Shown: positions 52,443 through 61,421 of the stretch, piece after piece | Numbering within the stretch: position 1 is the stretch's first letter | Layout of the letters: the number at the start of each line of letters is the position of its first letter | Source: Flagellatimonas centrodinii | GTDB taxonomy: Bacteria > Pseudomonadota > Gammaproteobacteria > Nevskiales > Nevskiaceae | NCBI RefSeq assembly: GCF_016918765.2 | Contig: NZ_CP092104.1 | Coordinates: 3,038,001 to 3,102,000, forward strand | Length of the DNA stretch: 64,000 nucleotides | Reading direction: 5' to 3' | Made by a program: the position numbers and the translations under genes | The notes under the pieces: model-generated | Databases searched by the model: none | Told to the model about the DNA's origin: nothing | Seen by the model: only the letters and a program-made list of their open reading frames with translations

Positions 52443-55400
52443 ATGTCGTTGACTGACTCCCCCGCTCCGCCGTCCTTCGAAATCTTCGGGCTCAACCCGG
52501 GTGACCTGTCACCCCGTCTGGCACTGGCGCTGGCCCGTGCCGGTGCCACCGGTGTGCTGGACCTGGTGCACGCCCAGGACGCGGCCGGGGCCGACATGCA
52601 GTTCCGGACGCTGGCCAGTCAGACCGAGGCCCGCATCGGCCTGCGACTGACCTCAGCGCACCGTGATCGGGTCGCGGCACTGCTGTCCGCCGTCGGCGAT
52701 CGCAGCGTGGTGCTGATGCTGGCCGCCGAGGCGCCGGAGGTTCAGCGCCAGACCGCGGAGGCACTGCGCGCAGTCCATGGCGGGCTGATGATCTGGGCTG
52801 AAGTGACCCATGCCGACACCGCCGCCGCGCATGACGGCGGACCGATGGATGGCCTGATCGCGCTCGGTCACGAAGCCGGCGGCTGGGTCGGAGACGACAC
52901 CAGCTTCATCCTGCTGCAAAAACTGCAGGGCCGCTGTCGCCTGCCGATCATGGTTCGGGGGGGCATCGGGGTCCGCGCCGCGGCCGCCTGCCGTGCCGCC
53001 GGCGCGGTCGGTGTGGTCCTCGACGACTGTCTGTTGCTGCTGCGGGAATCCCCGCTGCCGGCCACCACGCAAATGGAACTGGCGCGCCTCAACGGTGCCG
53101 AGTGCAAGTTGTTCGGTGAGCGCGTCGACACGCCGGTACGGGTCTACGGCAAGCCCTCATCGCCGGCCCTGAAAGCGACCGAAGCCGATGATCGGGCTGC
53201 AGAAGGCGGACAGCTGGATGTCGCCACCTGGCGGCAACAGCTTGAACATCGCCTCGGGTGGTCCGGTCGTCCCGATCAGCTGATGCCACTGGGACAGGGC
53301 ATCGGGCTGGCGGCCCACTATCGCGATCGGCACGGCAGCGTCGGACGTCTGGTGCAGGCCCTGCGCCGCGCCAGTCAGCAGCAGATCGAATCGGCCGCCC
53401 GCCTCGGCTTTCTGGACGAAGGCGCACCTTTGGCCACTGCCCATGGCACCCGCTTCCCGGTGGTTCAGGGGCCGATGACGCGGGTGTCGGACGTCCCCGA
53501 CTTTGCCGTTGAAGTGGCCCGTGGCGGCGCCCTGCCGCTGTTGGCGCTGGCATTGATGCGGGGCCCGCAGGTGCGGGAAATGCTGGAGCAGACGCGCGAC
53601 CGGATTGGCGATCAGCCCTGGGGTGTCGGTTTGCTGGGTTTCGTTCCGCATGCCCTGCGCGAAGAGCAGTGTGCGGAGATCTGGAAATGCCCGCCCCCCT
53701 TCGCACTGATCGCTGGCGGCCGGCCCGACCAGGCGGCCGAGTTCGAGAAGCGTGGCATCCAGACCTACATCCACGCGCCAGCGCCCGCATTGCTGCGACT
53801 GTACCTCGATCAGGGCGCACGGCGCTTTGTGTTCGAAGGGCGTGAATGCGGCGGACACGTCGGCCCGCTGGCCAGCTTCGCGCTGTGGGAGCAGATGATC
53901 GAAGTGCTGCTCGCCGAGGTGAAGCCGGGCGAAGAGAAACAGGTCCATGTGCTGTTTGCCGGCGGCATCCACGATGCCCTGTCCTGCGCCATGGTGGCGG
54001 CGATGACGGCCCCGCTGGCCGCGCGCGGCATGAAGGTGGGCGTGCTGATGGGGACTGCCTATCTGTTCACCCGCGAAATCGTCAGCACCGGCGCCATCGT
54101 TCAGGGCTTCCAGGACGAGGCATTGCGCTGCCGTCGTACGGTCAACCTGGAGACCGGCCCGGGCCATGCGTCGCGGTGTGTCGATACCCAGTTTGCCCGC
54201 GAGTTCTTTGAAACCCGCCGCCGCCTGATCCGTGAAGGCCGCAGCGCCGAGGAGATCCGCGACGAACTCGAGGACCTCAACCTCGGGCGCCTGCGGATCG
54301 CCTCCAAGGGCGTCAACCGCAACACCGAGGGCGAGATCGTCAGCATCGAGGCGGCTGAACAGCTCGATCAGGGCATGTACATGATCGGTCAGGTCGCCAC
54401 CCTGCGCGCCGAGCCGGTGGCGGTCGAGGCGCTGCACCTGGAGGTCTGCCGGGGCGCCCAGGTGCACCTGCAGGCCTGGGCGGATGCCCGCGCTGATCGT
54501 CGTGAAAAAGCCAAGCCCGCCGACATCGCGATTGTCGGCATCGGCACGTTGCTGCCGAAAGCCGATGGCCCGGATGCCTTCTGGCACAACATCCTGCATC
54601 AGGTTCGCAGCATCGGCCCGGTCCCCCCGGAACGCTGGGATCCGGAGCTGTATTTCGATGCTGACCGCAAGACGCGCGACAAGGTCTACTCGCGCTGGGG
54701 CGGCTTCCTCGACGAAGTGCCCTTCGACCCGATGCGCTACGGCATTCCGCCCCGTTCGATGAAGTCCATCGACCCGATGCAGCTGCTGACCCTGGAGGTC
54801 GCCCAGCGCACCCTCGCCGATGCCGGCTACGGTGACGGCGGCGTCGATCACGAACAGACCTCGATCATTCTTGGCGCGGGTGGTGGCCTCGGCGACCTCG
54901 GCCTGCAATACGGCGTTCGTGCCGAACTGCCGCGCTTTGTCGAGAACCCCGACCCGCGGGTGTGGGAGCGACTGCCGGAGTGGACCGAAGAATCGTTCGC
55001 CGGCACCCTGCTCAACGTCGCTGCCGGGCGGGTCGCCAACCGGATGGATTTCGGCGGGCTCAATTTCACCGTTGATGCCGCCTGCGCGTCGTCGCTGGCG
55101 GCGATTTCGATTGCTGTCAGCGAGCTCGAGGCCGGCCGCAGCAACCTGGTGCTGGCGGGGGGCATCGATACGGTGCAGTCGCCGTTCGGGTTCCTCTGTT
55201 TCTCGAAGACACAGGCGCTCTCGCCCACCGGCAGCCCGCGGACCTTTGACCGCGCCGCAGACGGCATCGCCATCAGCGAAGGCCTGGCGGTCGTGGCCCT
55301 GAAGCGACTCGCCGATGCCGAGCGTGACGGCGATCGCATTTACGCCGTGATCAAGGCGGTCGCCGGCTCCAGCGACGGCAAGGCGCTGGGGCTCACGGCA

Positions 55401-58400
55401 CCGCGACCGGACGGGCAGATCCGCGCGATCAAGCGCGCCTACGCCAAGGCCGGCTTCTCGCCGACGTCGCTGGAACTGTTCGAAGCCCACGGCACCGGTA
55501 CCCCGGTGGGCGACCGTGCCGAAGCGGAAACCATTACCCGTGCCCTGCGCGCCGAACAGGCCGCCCCCAACACGGTGGCCCTCGGGTCGGTGAAGACCCT
55601 GGTCGGACATACCAAAGCCAGCGCCGGCGTCGCCGGCCTGATCAAGATCGCGCTGTCGCTCTATCACCGGGTGCAGCCGGCACATCACGGTGTCGACAAC
55701 CCGATCGACACCCTGGCCGCCGCCGACACGCCCGCCTATCTGCTGAAGCAGCCGCGCCCCTGGGTAGCGCATCCCGATCATCCACGACGTGCCGGGGTCT
55801 CGGCCTTCGGCTTCGGCGGCACCAATTTCCATGCCGTTCTCGAGGAATATGGGGGTGCCCAGCCGGCCGCCGCCGGGCATGACCGCTGGCCGCATGAACT
55901 GCTCGTGTTCAGCGCCACCGACCGTGCGCAACTGCAGCAGCAGATCGAGCAGCTGCGGCCGGTGGTCGCCGCACCCGGGAAGTTGATGCTGTCGACGCTG
56001 GCGTTCGCCCTCGCCCGTGTCGCCGAAGGGCGTGTCAACGCCGCCCTGCGGCTGGCCGTGGTCGCCAGCGACTTCGCCGGCCTCGCCCAGGACCTCGACC
56101 GGATCAGCGCCCATCTGCGGGACGGTCAGCCTCTTCCGGCGAGCGCCCGCTTGCAGGACCCGTTGCCGCAGACGCCGCCACGCGTTGCATTCCTGTTCCC
56201 CGGCCAGGGTGCCCAGCACGTCAACATGGGCCGCGAGGCGGCGCTCTATTTCGACGAGGTCCGGCGCTCACTGGAGCTGGCCGATCAGGTACTCGCCGGG
56301 CGCCTGCCGCGGCGTCTGTCGCAGTACATCCTGCCGCCGGCCGCGTTCACGCCCGATGCGGATGCCGCACAACAGGCGGCGCTGACCGACACCCGTGTGG
56401 CGCAGCCCGCCATCGGTGCGGTTTCACTGGGCTACCTGGCACTCGCCGGCCGTCTCGGGCTCAAGGCCGATGCTGCTGCCGGCCACAGCTACGGGGAATA
56501 TGTCGCCCTCGCCGCCGCCGGCGTGATCAGCCCGGCCGACTGTCTGCGGCTGTCCGCGGTCCGCGGCGCCGCGATGGCACAGGCCAGCGATGCGGCCGTT
56601 CCCGGAACCATGGCCGCCGTGCAGGGCCGCCGCGAAGACATCGATGCCGCGATCGCGCCGTTCGACGGGGTCCGCATTGCCAACCACAACGCGCCGGGCC
56701 AGAGCGTCATTTCCGGCCCGCGCGCGGCCGTCGAAGCCGCGGTGAAGGCGCTGTCGGAGGCCGGCCTGCGCAGCACGCTGTTGCCGGTATCGGGCGCCTT
56801 CCACACCGAACTGGTGGCGGATGCCCGCCCCCCGCTGTCGGCAGCGATTTCCGAAACCGCGTTCCAGCCGGCCGGACTGACCGTCTTCCACAATGGCAGC
56901 GGCGCCCCGTACCCGGACACGGCCGAGGCACAGAAATCCACGCTCGACGGACACCTGCTGTCCAGTGTCGAGTTCGTGCGCGAGATCAACGCCATCGCCG
57001 ACCTCGGTTGCACGGTGTTCGTCGAGCTCGGCCCGAAGAGCATTTGCGCCAACATGGCGCGCGCCATTCTCGAAACGCGCGACGGCATCACCACGGTCTC
57101 CCTGGATGGCCAGGGCGGCGGTCTCAAAGGCCTGCTGGGCGGAATTGCCGACCTCTGGGCGCGCGGCGTCGACCTCAGTCCGCTGCGCCTGTTTGACGGC
57201 CGTGACCTGCCCTGGCTGGAGATGGCCGATCTCGCCAAGGCCGCAGTCGTCCCCGCGTTGCCCGCCCATATGTGGATGGTGAGCGGTGGCTGCGCCCGAC
57301 CGCAGGGTGACCCCGAGCGCCGCACCGGCACCTTGCCCGCGCTCACGCGCGTCACCGCCGATGCCGCACGTCAGCGGTCCGAAGCCGCGCTTGCGACTGC
57401 TGCCACACCCCCCGCACCGGCCGCAGCACCAGCGCTCGTAGCGGCCACCCCGGCGCCGTCCGCCGGCTCGCCGTTGGGCACCGATGCCCTGGTGGCCTAT
57501 CAGCAGACCATGCAACAGTTCCTGGCCTTGCAGGAACGCGTCATCCAGCAGGCACTGGGGATGCCCGCGAGCGCCTCGCCGGCCGCCGCGATTGCACTGC
57601 CAGCGGCGCCCGCGCCCCAGGTTTCACCCGCCGTACCGGCCACCGCAGCTGCGGTTGCGGCACCCCCGACTGTGAGCGCGCCACCGGTGGTTGGCCAACC
57701 GGCGCCGGTTCCGGCCGCTGCTGCGGATGTCGCGCCGGCCCTCGATGTGCGCGCGCTGGTGCTCGACATCGTCGCCGACCGCACCGGCTACCCGCCGGAC
57801 ATGCTGGCGCTGGATGCCGACCTCGAGGCCGATCTCGGCGTCGACTCGATCAAGCGAGTGGAGATCATCGGTGCCGTGCAGAAGGCGCTGCCCGCCGCTG
57901 CCGGCGAGCAGATTCAGGCGCAGATGGAACGCTTCACCCAGGCCCGCAGCCTGCAGGCGGTCATCGACACCCTGACCGCGCTCGTGCCGGCTGCGCCCAT
58001 CGCCGCCGCTGCAATCACGCCCACCGCGGCTTCACCCGCCGCAGCAGAACCGGCGCTGGATCTCCGCAGCCTGCTCCTCGAAATCGTTGCTGACCGCACC
58101 GGCTATCCACCCGACATGCTGGCGCTGGATGCCGACCTCGAGGCCGACCTCGGCGTCGACTCGATCAAGCGGGTCGAGATCATCGGCGCCGTGCAGAAGG
58201 CGCTGCCCACCGCTGCCGGCGAGCAGATTCAGGCGCAGATGGAACGCTTCACCCAGGCCCGCAGCCTGCAGGCGGTGCTGGATGCGTTGGGCGCAGTGGC
58301 ACCCGCCGGGATGACACCGACGGCCACCGCATCGGTCGCCCAGGAAGCGTCATCGGCGCCTCACCCGGCCGTTGATATCCGGGCACTGCTGCTCGATATC

Positions 58401-61400
58401 GTTGCCGACCGCACCGGTTATCCGCCCGACATGCTGGCGCTGGATGCCGACCTCGAGGCCGACCTCGGCGTCGATTCGATCAAACGGGTCGAGATCATCG
58501 GTGCCGTGCAGAAGGCGCTGCCCGCCGCTGCCGGCGAGCAGATTCAGGCGCAGATGGAACGCTTCACCCAGGCCCGCAGCCTGCAGGCCGTGATGGATGC
58601 GCTGGCATCGGTGATGCCGACCGCGCCGGCCACCCCTGCGGCCGCCGGTGCCGCGCCCACCACGGGCGCGGTGGTGGCCACCGCCGCGGTTGACCTTCAG
58701 TCCCTGTTGCTCGATATCGTCGCCGATCGCACCGGCTATCCGCCCGATATGCTGGCACTCGACGCTGACCTCGAAGCCGACCTCGGGGTTGATTCGATCA
58801 AACGGGTGGAGATCATCGGCGCCGTGCAGAAGACCCTGCCGGCCGCCGTTGCCGACCAGCTGCAAGCGCAGATGGAACGTTTCACCCAGGCCCGCAGCCT
58901 GCAGGCCATCCTGGCGGCACTGGCAGGCTTGCAGCCGACCGCCACGACGCCACCGGCAGCGGCAGTGGCAACACCGGCGACGGTGCCAACAGCCGAAGCG
59001 ACCACCATTCCGCGTTACGTGGTGCGCTGCCGTGCCGCGGCCCTGCCGCCGCGCCGTGTCCGCTTGACCGGCACCGCGCTGGTGGTGGCTGGCCCGCAGG
59101 CGATCAGTGATGCGCTGTCGGCACGACTGCGGGCGGAAGGACTGCAGCCCGTCGCCATCGTCGATACCCAGGCGGCCGCCATCGCCGCCGCTGTACAGGC
59201 AGCCCGTAAGGCCTACGGCCCGATTGCCGCCGTGCTGCATCTCAGCGGGCTGCATGCCGATACCGACGACAGCAGCCTTGAAGGCTGGCGCGCCGGGTAT
59301 CAGCGGCACCTCCTGTCGATGCTGCATCTGGCCCATGCGCTGGGCGATGATCTCGGCGCGGTGAGGCTGCTGGCCGGCTCTCGCCTGGGCGGCAGCTTCG
59401 GTCGCGACAGCGTCGGCGATGGCGCGTTGCTGGCCGGGGGCCTCAACGGTGTGCTGAACTGCCTCCGCCACGAGTATCCGGGTGCGGTCATGCGGGCGGT
59501 CGACTTCGACGGCCAGACCGACGCCGAGATCGTGGCCGCCTTGTGCGACGAACTGCTGTGCGAGGACACCGCGCCGGAGATCGGCTACATCGGGCACGAG
59601 CGCGTCGGCACGGTGGTCATAGAGCAGCCGGCGGGTACCGGCGACGGGCTGACACCGTCGGCGGACTGGGTCGTGCTCGCCACCGGCGGTGCCCGCGGCA
59701 TCACTGCCGAGCTGCTTGAATCGATGGCGGTGCCCGGAATGCGCATGGTGCTGCTCGGCCGCACCGCAGAGCCCGCAGACGAACCGGCTGCCCTGGCGTC
59801 GCTGGATACGCCATCCGCATTGCGCGCACACCTGCTCGCCGAGGCACGTGCAGCAGGACGGACCCCGCGACCGGTGGAGATTGACCGCGAGATTTCACAG
59901 CTGCAGGCCGCGCGGGAGATTCGCAACAATCTCGCGCGTCTTCGGGCCGCAGGCTGCACGGTCGACTACCGCCCCTGCGATGTCCGGGACGGCGCGGCCT
60001 TCCGAGCGCTGATCGCCGACCTCTATACCGAACACGGACGTATCGATGCCGTGGTCCACGGTGCGGGTGTCATCGAGGACAAGCTGATCGTCGACAAGCG
60101 GGCGGAATCGTTCGAGCGGGTGCTGGGTACCAAGCTGGATGCGGCGCAGGTGCTGGCACAGGCTCTGCAGCCGGCCAGCCTCAAGATGCTCTGCTTCTTC
60201 ACGTCGGTGGCCGGCCGCTTCGGCAATCGCGGGCAGTCCGACTATGCCGCAGCCAACGAGACCCTGAACCGTCTCGCCTGGCAGCTGCACCGCCGGTGGC
60301 CGGATACCCGGGTCATGGCGATCAACTGGGGTCCGTGGGATGCGGGCATGGCCAGTGAAGGCGTCAAGGCCGCCTTCCGGGCCCAGGGCATCGAGCCGAT
60401 TCCGGTTGCTGCGGGCCGTCAGTACTTTCTCGACGAACTCCGTCACGGCGCGCGCGCCGATGTCGAATTGGTGGCGGGCCGCGGCACCTGGGGCACGCCG
60501 GCCGACCCCGACGCGCACGGCGTTGCCGCCGCCGGGCCGGAGGGTCTGCCACTGATCACCCACGCTCCGCGCATGGGCCCGGGCGGTGCGATGACGCTTG
60601 ATCACGTCTTCACGGCCGACAGTGACCCCTATCTGCTCGACCATCGCATCGACGGCAAACTGGTATTGCCGGCGGCCGGTGCCGCGGAATGGATGGCCCA
60701 GTTTGCGGCTGCGGCCTGGCCCGGCTGGCAGGTCAGCGAGCTGCGGGATCTGCGGCAGTTCAACGGCATCTCTGTCGACAGCGATGGCGAACGCTTGATC
60801 CAGTTGCGGGCGCGCGCGTCATCGCATTCCGATGCCGGCACCCAGTCGATTACCGTGGAAATGGTTGATCCGGCGCAGAAGCGTCCCTGCTATCGGGCGA
60901 CCGTGTGTCTGGTGGAACAGTTGGCGGAAGCGCCACTGCTCAACCTTGCCGCGCTCACCGAAGCACAGCCGGTAACCGCCTCCGACGCCTACGGTCGTTA
61001 TCTGTTTCACGGCCCGCGATTCCGCCTGATCGACCGTATTGACGGGGTCTCGCAGACCGGCGTCGATGCCATGGTGCGACCAGCCTCGGTGAAAACCTGG
61101 CTCGACCGCGACGGCAGCTGGCTGTTCGACCCCGGCTTGCTCGACCTGCCGCCACAGCTGGCCATCGTCTGGTCGCGCATCCATCACGACATGACCGCCC
61201 TGCCCTCGGCCATTGGCCGGGTCCAGCGGTTTGCCGGGAAGGCCAATGGTCCGCTGAAGTTGGCGCTGCGGATGCTGCCGGATGAGCAGGCCCAGTCGAT
61301 TCGCTATGACGCCTGGATCATCGATGGCGATGGTCGGGTGCGCCTGGCGATAGAGCGCTTCGAGGGGCACATGAGTGCCGCCCTGAACCGGCTGGCCGGC

Positions 61401-61421
61401 GAGGCCGCGCCTCGTGGCTGA
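52443..61421 (+). CDS. Pfa-like multidomain fatty acid/polyketide synthase (NMO-NMO-KS-AT-ACP4-KR-DH)
   Basis: This 2992-residue protein is read in order as follows. An NMO-like barrel half (about 10-205, MVRGGIGVRAAAACRAAGA). A second, complete NMO/PfaD-type flavin barrel (about 338-590, VVQGPMTRVSDV, RECGGHVG). A ketosynthase (695-1135) with VDAACASS (Cys881), EAHGTGTPVGD (His1016) and GHTKASAG. An acyltransferase (about 1258-1560, PGQGAQ, GHSYGE with Ser1349). Four ACPs with Ser1802, 1907, 2012 and 2118 in DSIKRVE. A ketoreductase (about 2410-2660, GGARGIT at 2414-2420, Tyr2601). A dehydratase (about 2715-2985, HRIDGKLVLP with His2734, Asp2896). The layout is that of PUFA-synthase PfaA with PfaD fused in front. 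All catalytic residues are present, so it is probably active. It needs a phosphopantetheinyl transferase, not seen here. Confidence 0.92.
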   Translation: MSLTDSPAPPSFEIFGLNPGDLSPRLALALARAGATGVLDLVHAQDAAGADMQFRTLASQTEARIGLRLTSAHRDRVAALLSAVGDRSVVLMLAAEAPEVQRQTAEALRAVHGGLMIWAEVTHADTAAAHDGGPMDGLIALGHEAGGWVGDDTSFILLQKLQGRCRLPIMVRGGIGVRAAAACRAAGAVGVVLDDCLLLLRESPLPATTQMELARLNGAECKLFGERVDTPVRVYGKPSSPALKATEADDRAAEGGQLDVATWRQQLEHRLGWSGRPDQLMPLGQGIGLAAHYRDRHGSVGRLVQALRRASQQQIESAARLGFLDEGAPLATAHGTRFPVVQGPMTRVSDVPDFAVEVARGGALPLLALALMRGPQVREMLEQTRDRIGDQPWGVGLLGFVPHALREEQCAEIWKCPPPFALIAGGRPDQAAEFEKRGIQTYIHAPAPALLRLYLDQGARRFVFEGRECGGHVGPLASFALWEQMIEVLLAEVKPGEEKQVHVLFAGGIHDALSCAMVAAMTAPLAARGMKVGVLMGTAYLFTREIVSTGAIVQGFQDEALRCRRTVNLETGPGHASRCVDTQFAREFFETRRRLIREGRSAEEIRDELEDLNLGRLRIASKGVNRNTEGEIVSIEAAEQLDQGMYMIGQVATLRAEPVAVEALHLEVCRGAQVHLQAWADARADRREKAKPADIAIVGIGTLLPKADGPDAFWHNILHQVRSIGPVPPERWDPELYFDADRKTRDKVYSRWGGFLDEVPFDPMRYGIPPRSMKSIDPMQLLTLEVAQRTLADAGYGDGGVDHEQTSIILGAGGGLGDLGLQYGVRAELPRFVENPDPRVWERLPEWTEESFAGTLLNVAAGRVANRMDFGGLNFTVDAACASSLAAISIAVSELEAGRSNLVLAGGIDTVQSPFGFLCFSKTQALSPTGSPRTFDRAADGIAISEGLAVVALKRLADAERDGDRIYAVIKAVAGSSDGKALGLTAPRPDGQIRAIKRAYAKAGFSPTSLELFEAHGTGTPVGDRAEAETITRALRAEQAAPNTVALGSVKTLVGHTKASAGVAGLIKIALSLYHRVQPAHHGVDNPIDTLAAADTPAYLLKQPRPWVAHPDHPRRAGVSAFGFGGTNFHAVLEEYGGAQPAAAGHDRWPHELLVFSATDRAQLQQQIEQLRPVVAAPGKLMLSTLAFALARVAEGRVNAALRLAVVASDFAGLAQDLDRISAHLRDGQPLPASARLQDPLPQTPPRVAFLFPGQGAQHVNMGREAALYFDEVRRSLELADQVLAGRLPRRLSQYILPPAAFTPDADAAQQAALTDTRVAQPAIGAVSLGYLALAGRLGLKADAAAGHSYGEYVALAAAGVISPADCLRLSAVRGAAMAQASDAAVPGTMAAVQGRREDIDAAIAPFDGVRIANHNAPGQSVISGPRAAVEAAVKALSEAGLRSTLLPVSGAFHTELVADARPPLSAAISETAFQPAGLTVFHNGSGAPYPDTAEAQKSTLDGHLLSSVEFVREINAIADLGCTVFVELGPKSICANMARAILETRDGITTVSLDGQGGGLKGLLGGIADLWARGVDLSPLRLFDGRDLPWLEMADLAKAAVVPALPAHMWMVSGGCARPQGDPERRTGTLPALTRVTADAARQRSEAALATAATPPAPAAAPALVAATPAPSAGSPLGTDALVAYQQTMQQFLALQERVIQQALGMPASASPAAAIALPAAPAPQVSPAVPATAAAVAAPPTVSAPPVVGQPAPVPAAAADVAPALDVRALVLDIVADRTGYPPDMLALDADLEADLGVDSIKRVEIIGAVQKALPAAAGEQIQAQMERFTQARSLQAVIDTLTALVPAAPIAAAAITPTAASPAAAEPALDLRSLLLEIVADRTGYPPDMLALDADLEADLGVDSIKRVEIIGAVQKALPTAAGEQIQAQMERFTQARSLQAVLDALGAVAPAGMTPTATASVAQEASSAPHPAVDIRALLLDIVADRTGYPPDMLALDADLEADLGVDSIKRVEIIGAVQKALPAAAGEQIQAQMERFTQARSLQAVMDALASVMPTAPATPAAAGAAPTTGAVVATAAVDLQSLLLDIVADRTGYPPDMLALDADLEADLGVDSIKRVEIIGAVQKTLPAAVADQLQAQMERFTQARSLQAILAALAGLQPTATTPPAAAVATPATVPTAEATTIPRYVVRCRAAALPPRRVRLTGTALVVAGPQAISDALSARLRAEGLQPVAIVDTQAAAIAAAVQAARKAYGPIAAVLHLSGLHADTDDSSLEGWRAGYQRHLLSMLHLAHALGDDLGAVRLLAGSRLGGSFGRDSVGDGALLAGGLNGVLNCLRHEYPGAVMRAVDFDGQTDAEIVAALCDELLCEDTAPEIGYIGHERVGTVVIEQPAGTGDGLTPSADWVVLATGGARGITAELLESMAVPGMRMVLLGRTAEPADEPAALASLDTPSALRAHLLAEARAAGRTPRPVEIDREISQLQAAREIRNNLARLRAAGCTVDYRPCDVRDGAAFRALIADLYTEHGRIDAVVHGAGVIEDKLIVDKRAESFERVLGTKLDAAQVLAQALQPASLKMLCFFTSVAGRFGNRGQSDYAAANETLNRLAWQLHRRWPDTRVMAINWGPWDAGMASEGVKAAFRAQGIEPIPVAAGRQYFLDELRHGARADVELVAGRGTWGTPADPDAHGVAAAGPEGLPLITHAPRMGPGGAMTLDHVFTADSDPYLLDHRIDGKLVLPAAGAAEWMAQFAAAAWPGWQVSELRDLRQFNGISVDSDGERLIQLRARASSHSDAGTQSITVEMVDPAQKRPCYRATVCLVEQLAEAPLLNLAALTEAQPVTASDAYGRYLFHGPRFRLIDRIDGVSQTGVDAMVRPASVKTWLDRDGSWLFDPGLLDLPPQLAIVWSRIHHDMTALPSAIGRVQRFAGKANGPLKLALRMLPDEQAQSIRYDAWIIDGDGRVRLAIERFEGHMSAALNRLAGEAAPRG
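57740..58930 (+). repeat. four tandem ACP repeats inside the megasynthase
   Basis: Four copies of an approximately 105-codon unit each contain DRTGYPPDMLALDADLEADLGVDSIKRVEIIGAVQK-type sequence (given here in part: VDSIKRVEIIGAVQK). The phosphopantetheine serines are 105, 105 and 106 residues apart. The nucleotide sequence is nearly identical across copies (copies 2 and 3 differ at few positions in the core), with Ala/Pro-rich linkers between. Copy number is therefore prone to change by recombination and to assembly collapse. Confidence 0.95.

Noticed and set aside
53157-56219. 1020-codon open frame on the minus strand inside the megasynthase
   Set aside because: It is a high-GC antisense shadow of the KS/AT region; the plus-strand frame has all catalytic motifs and the minus-strand translation has no recognisable domain.
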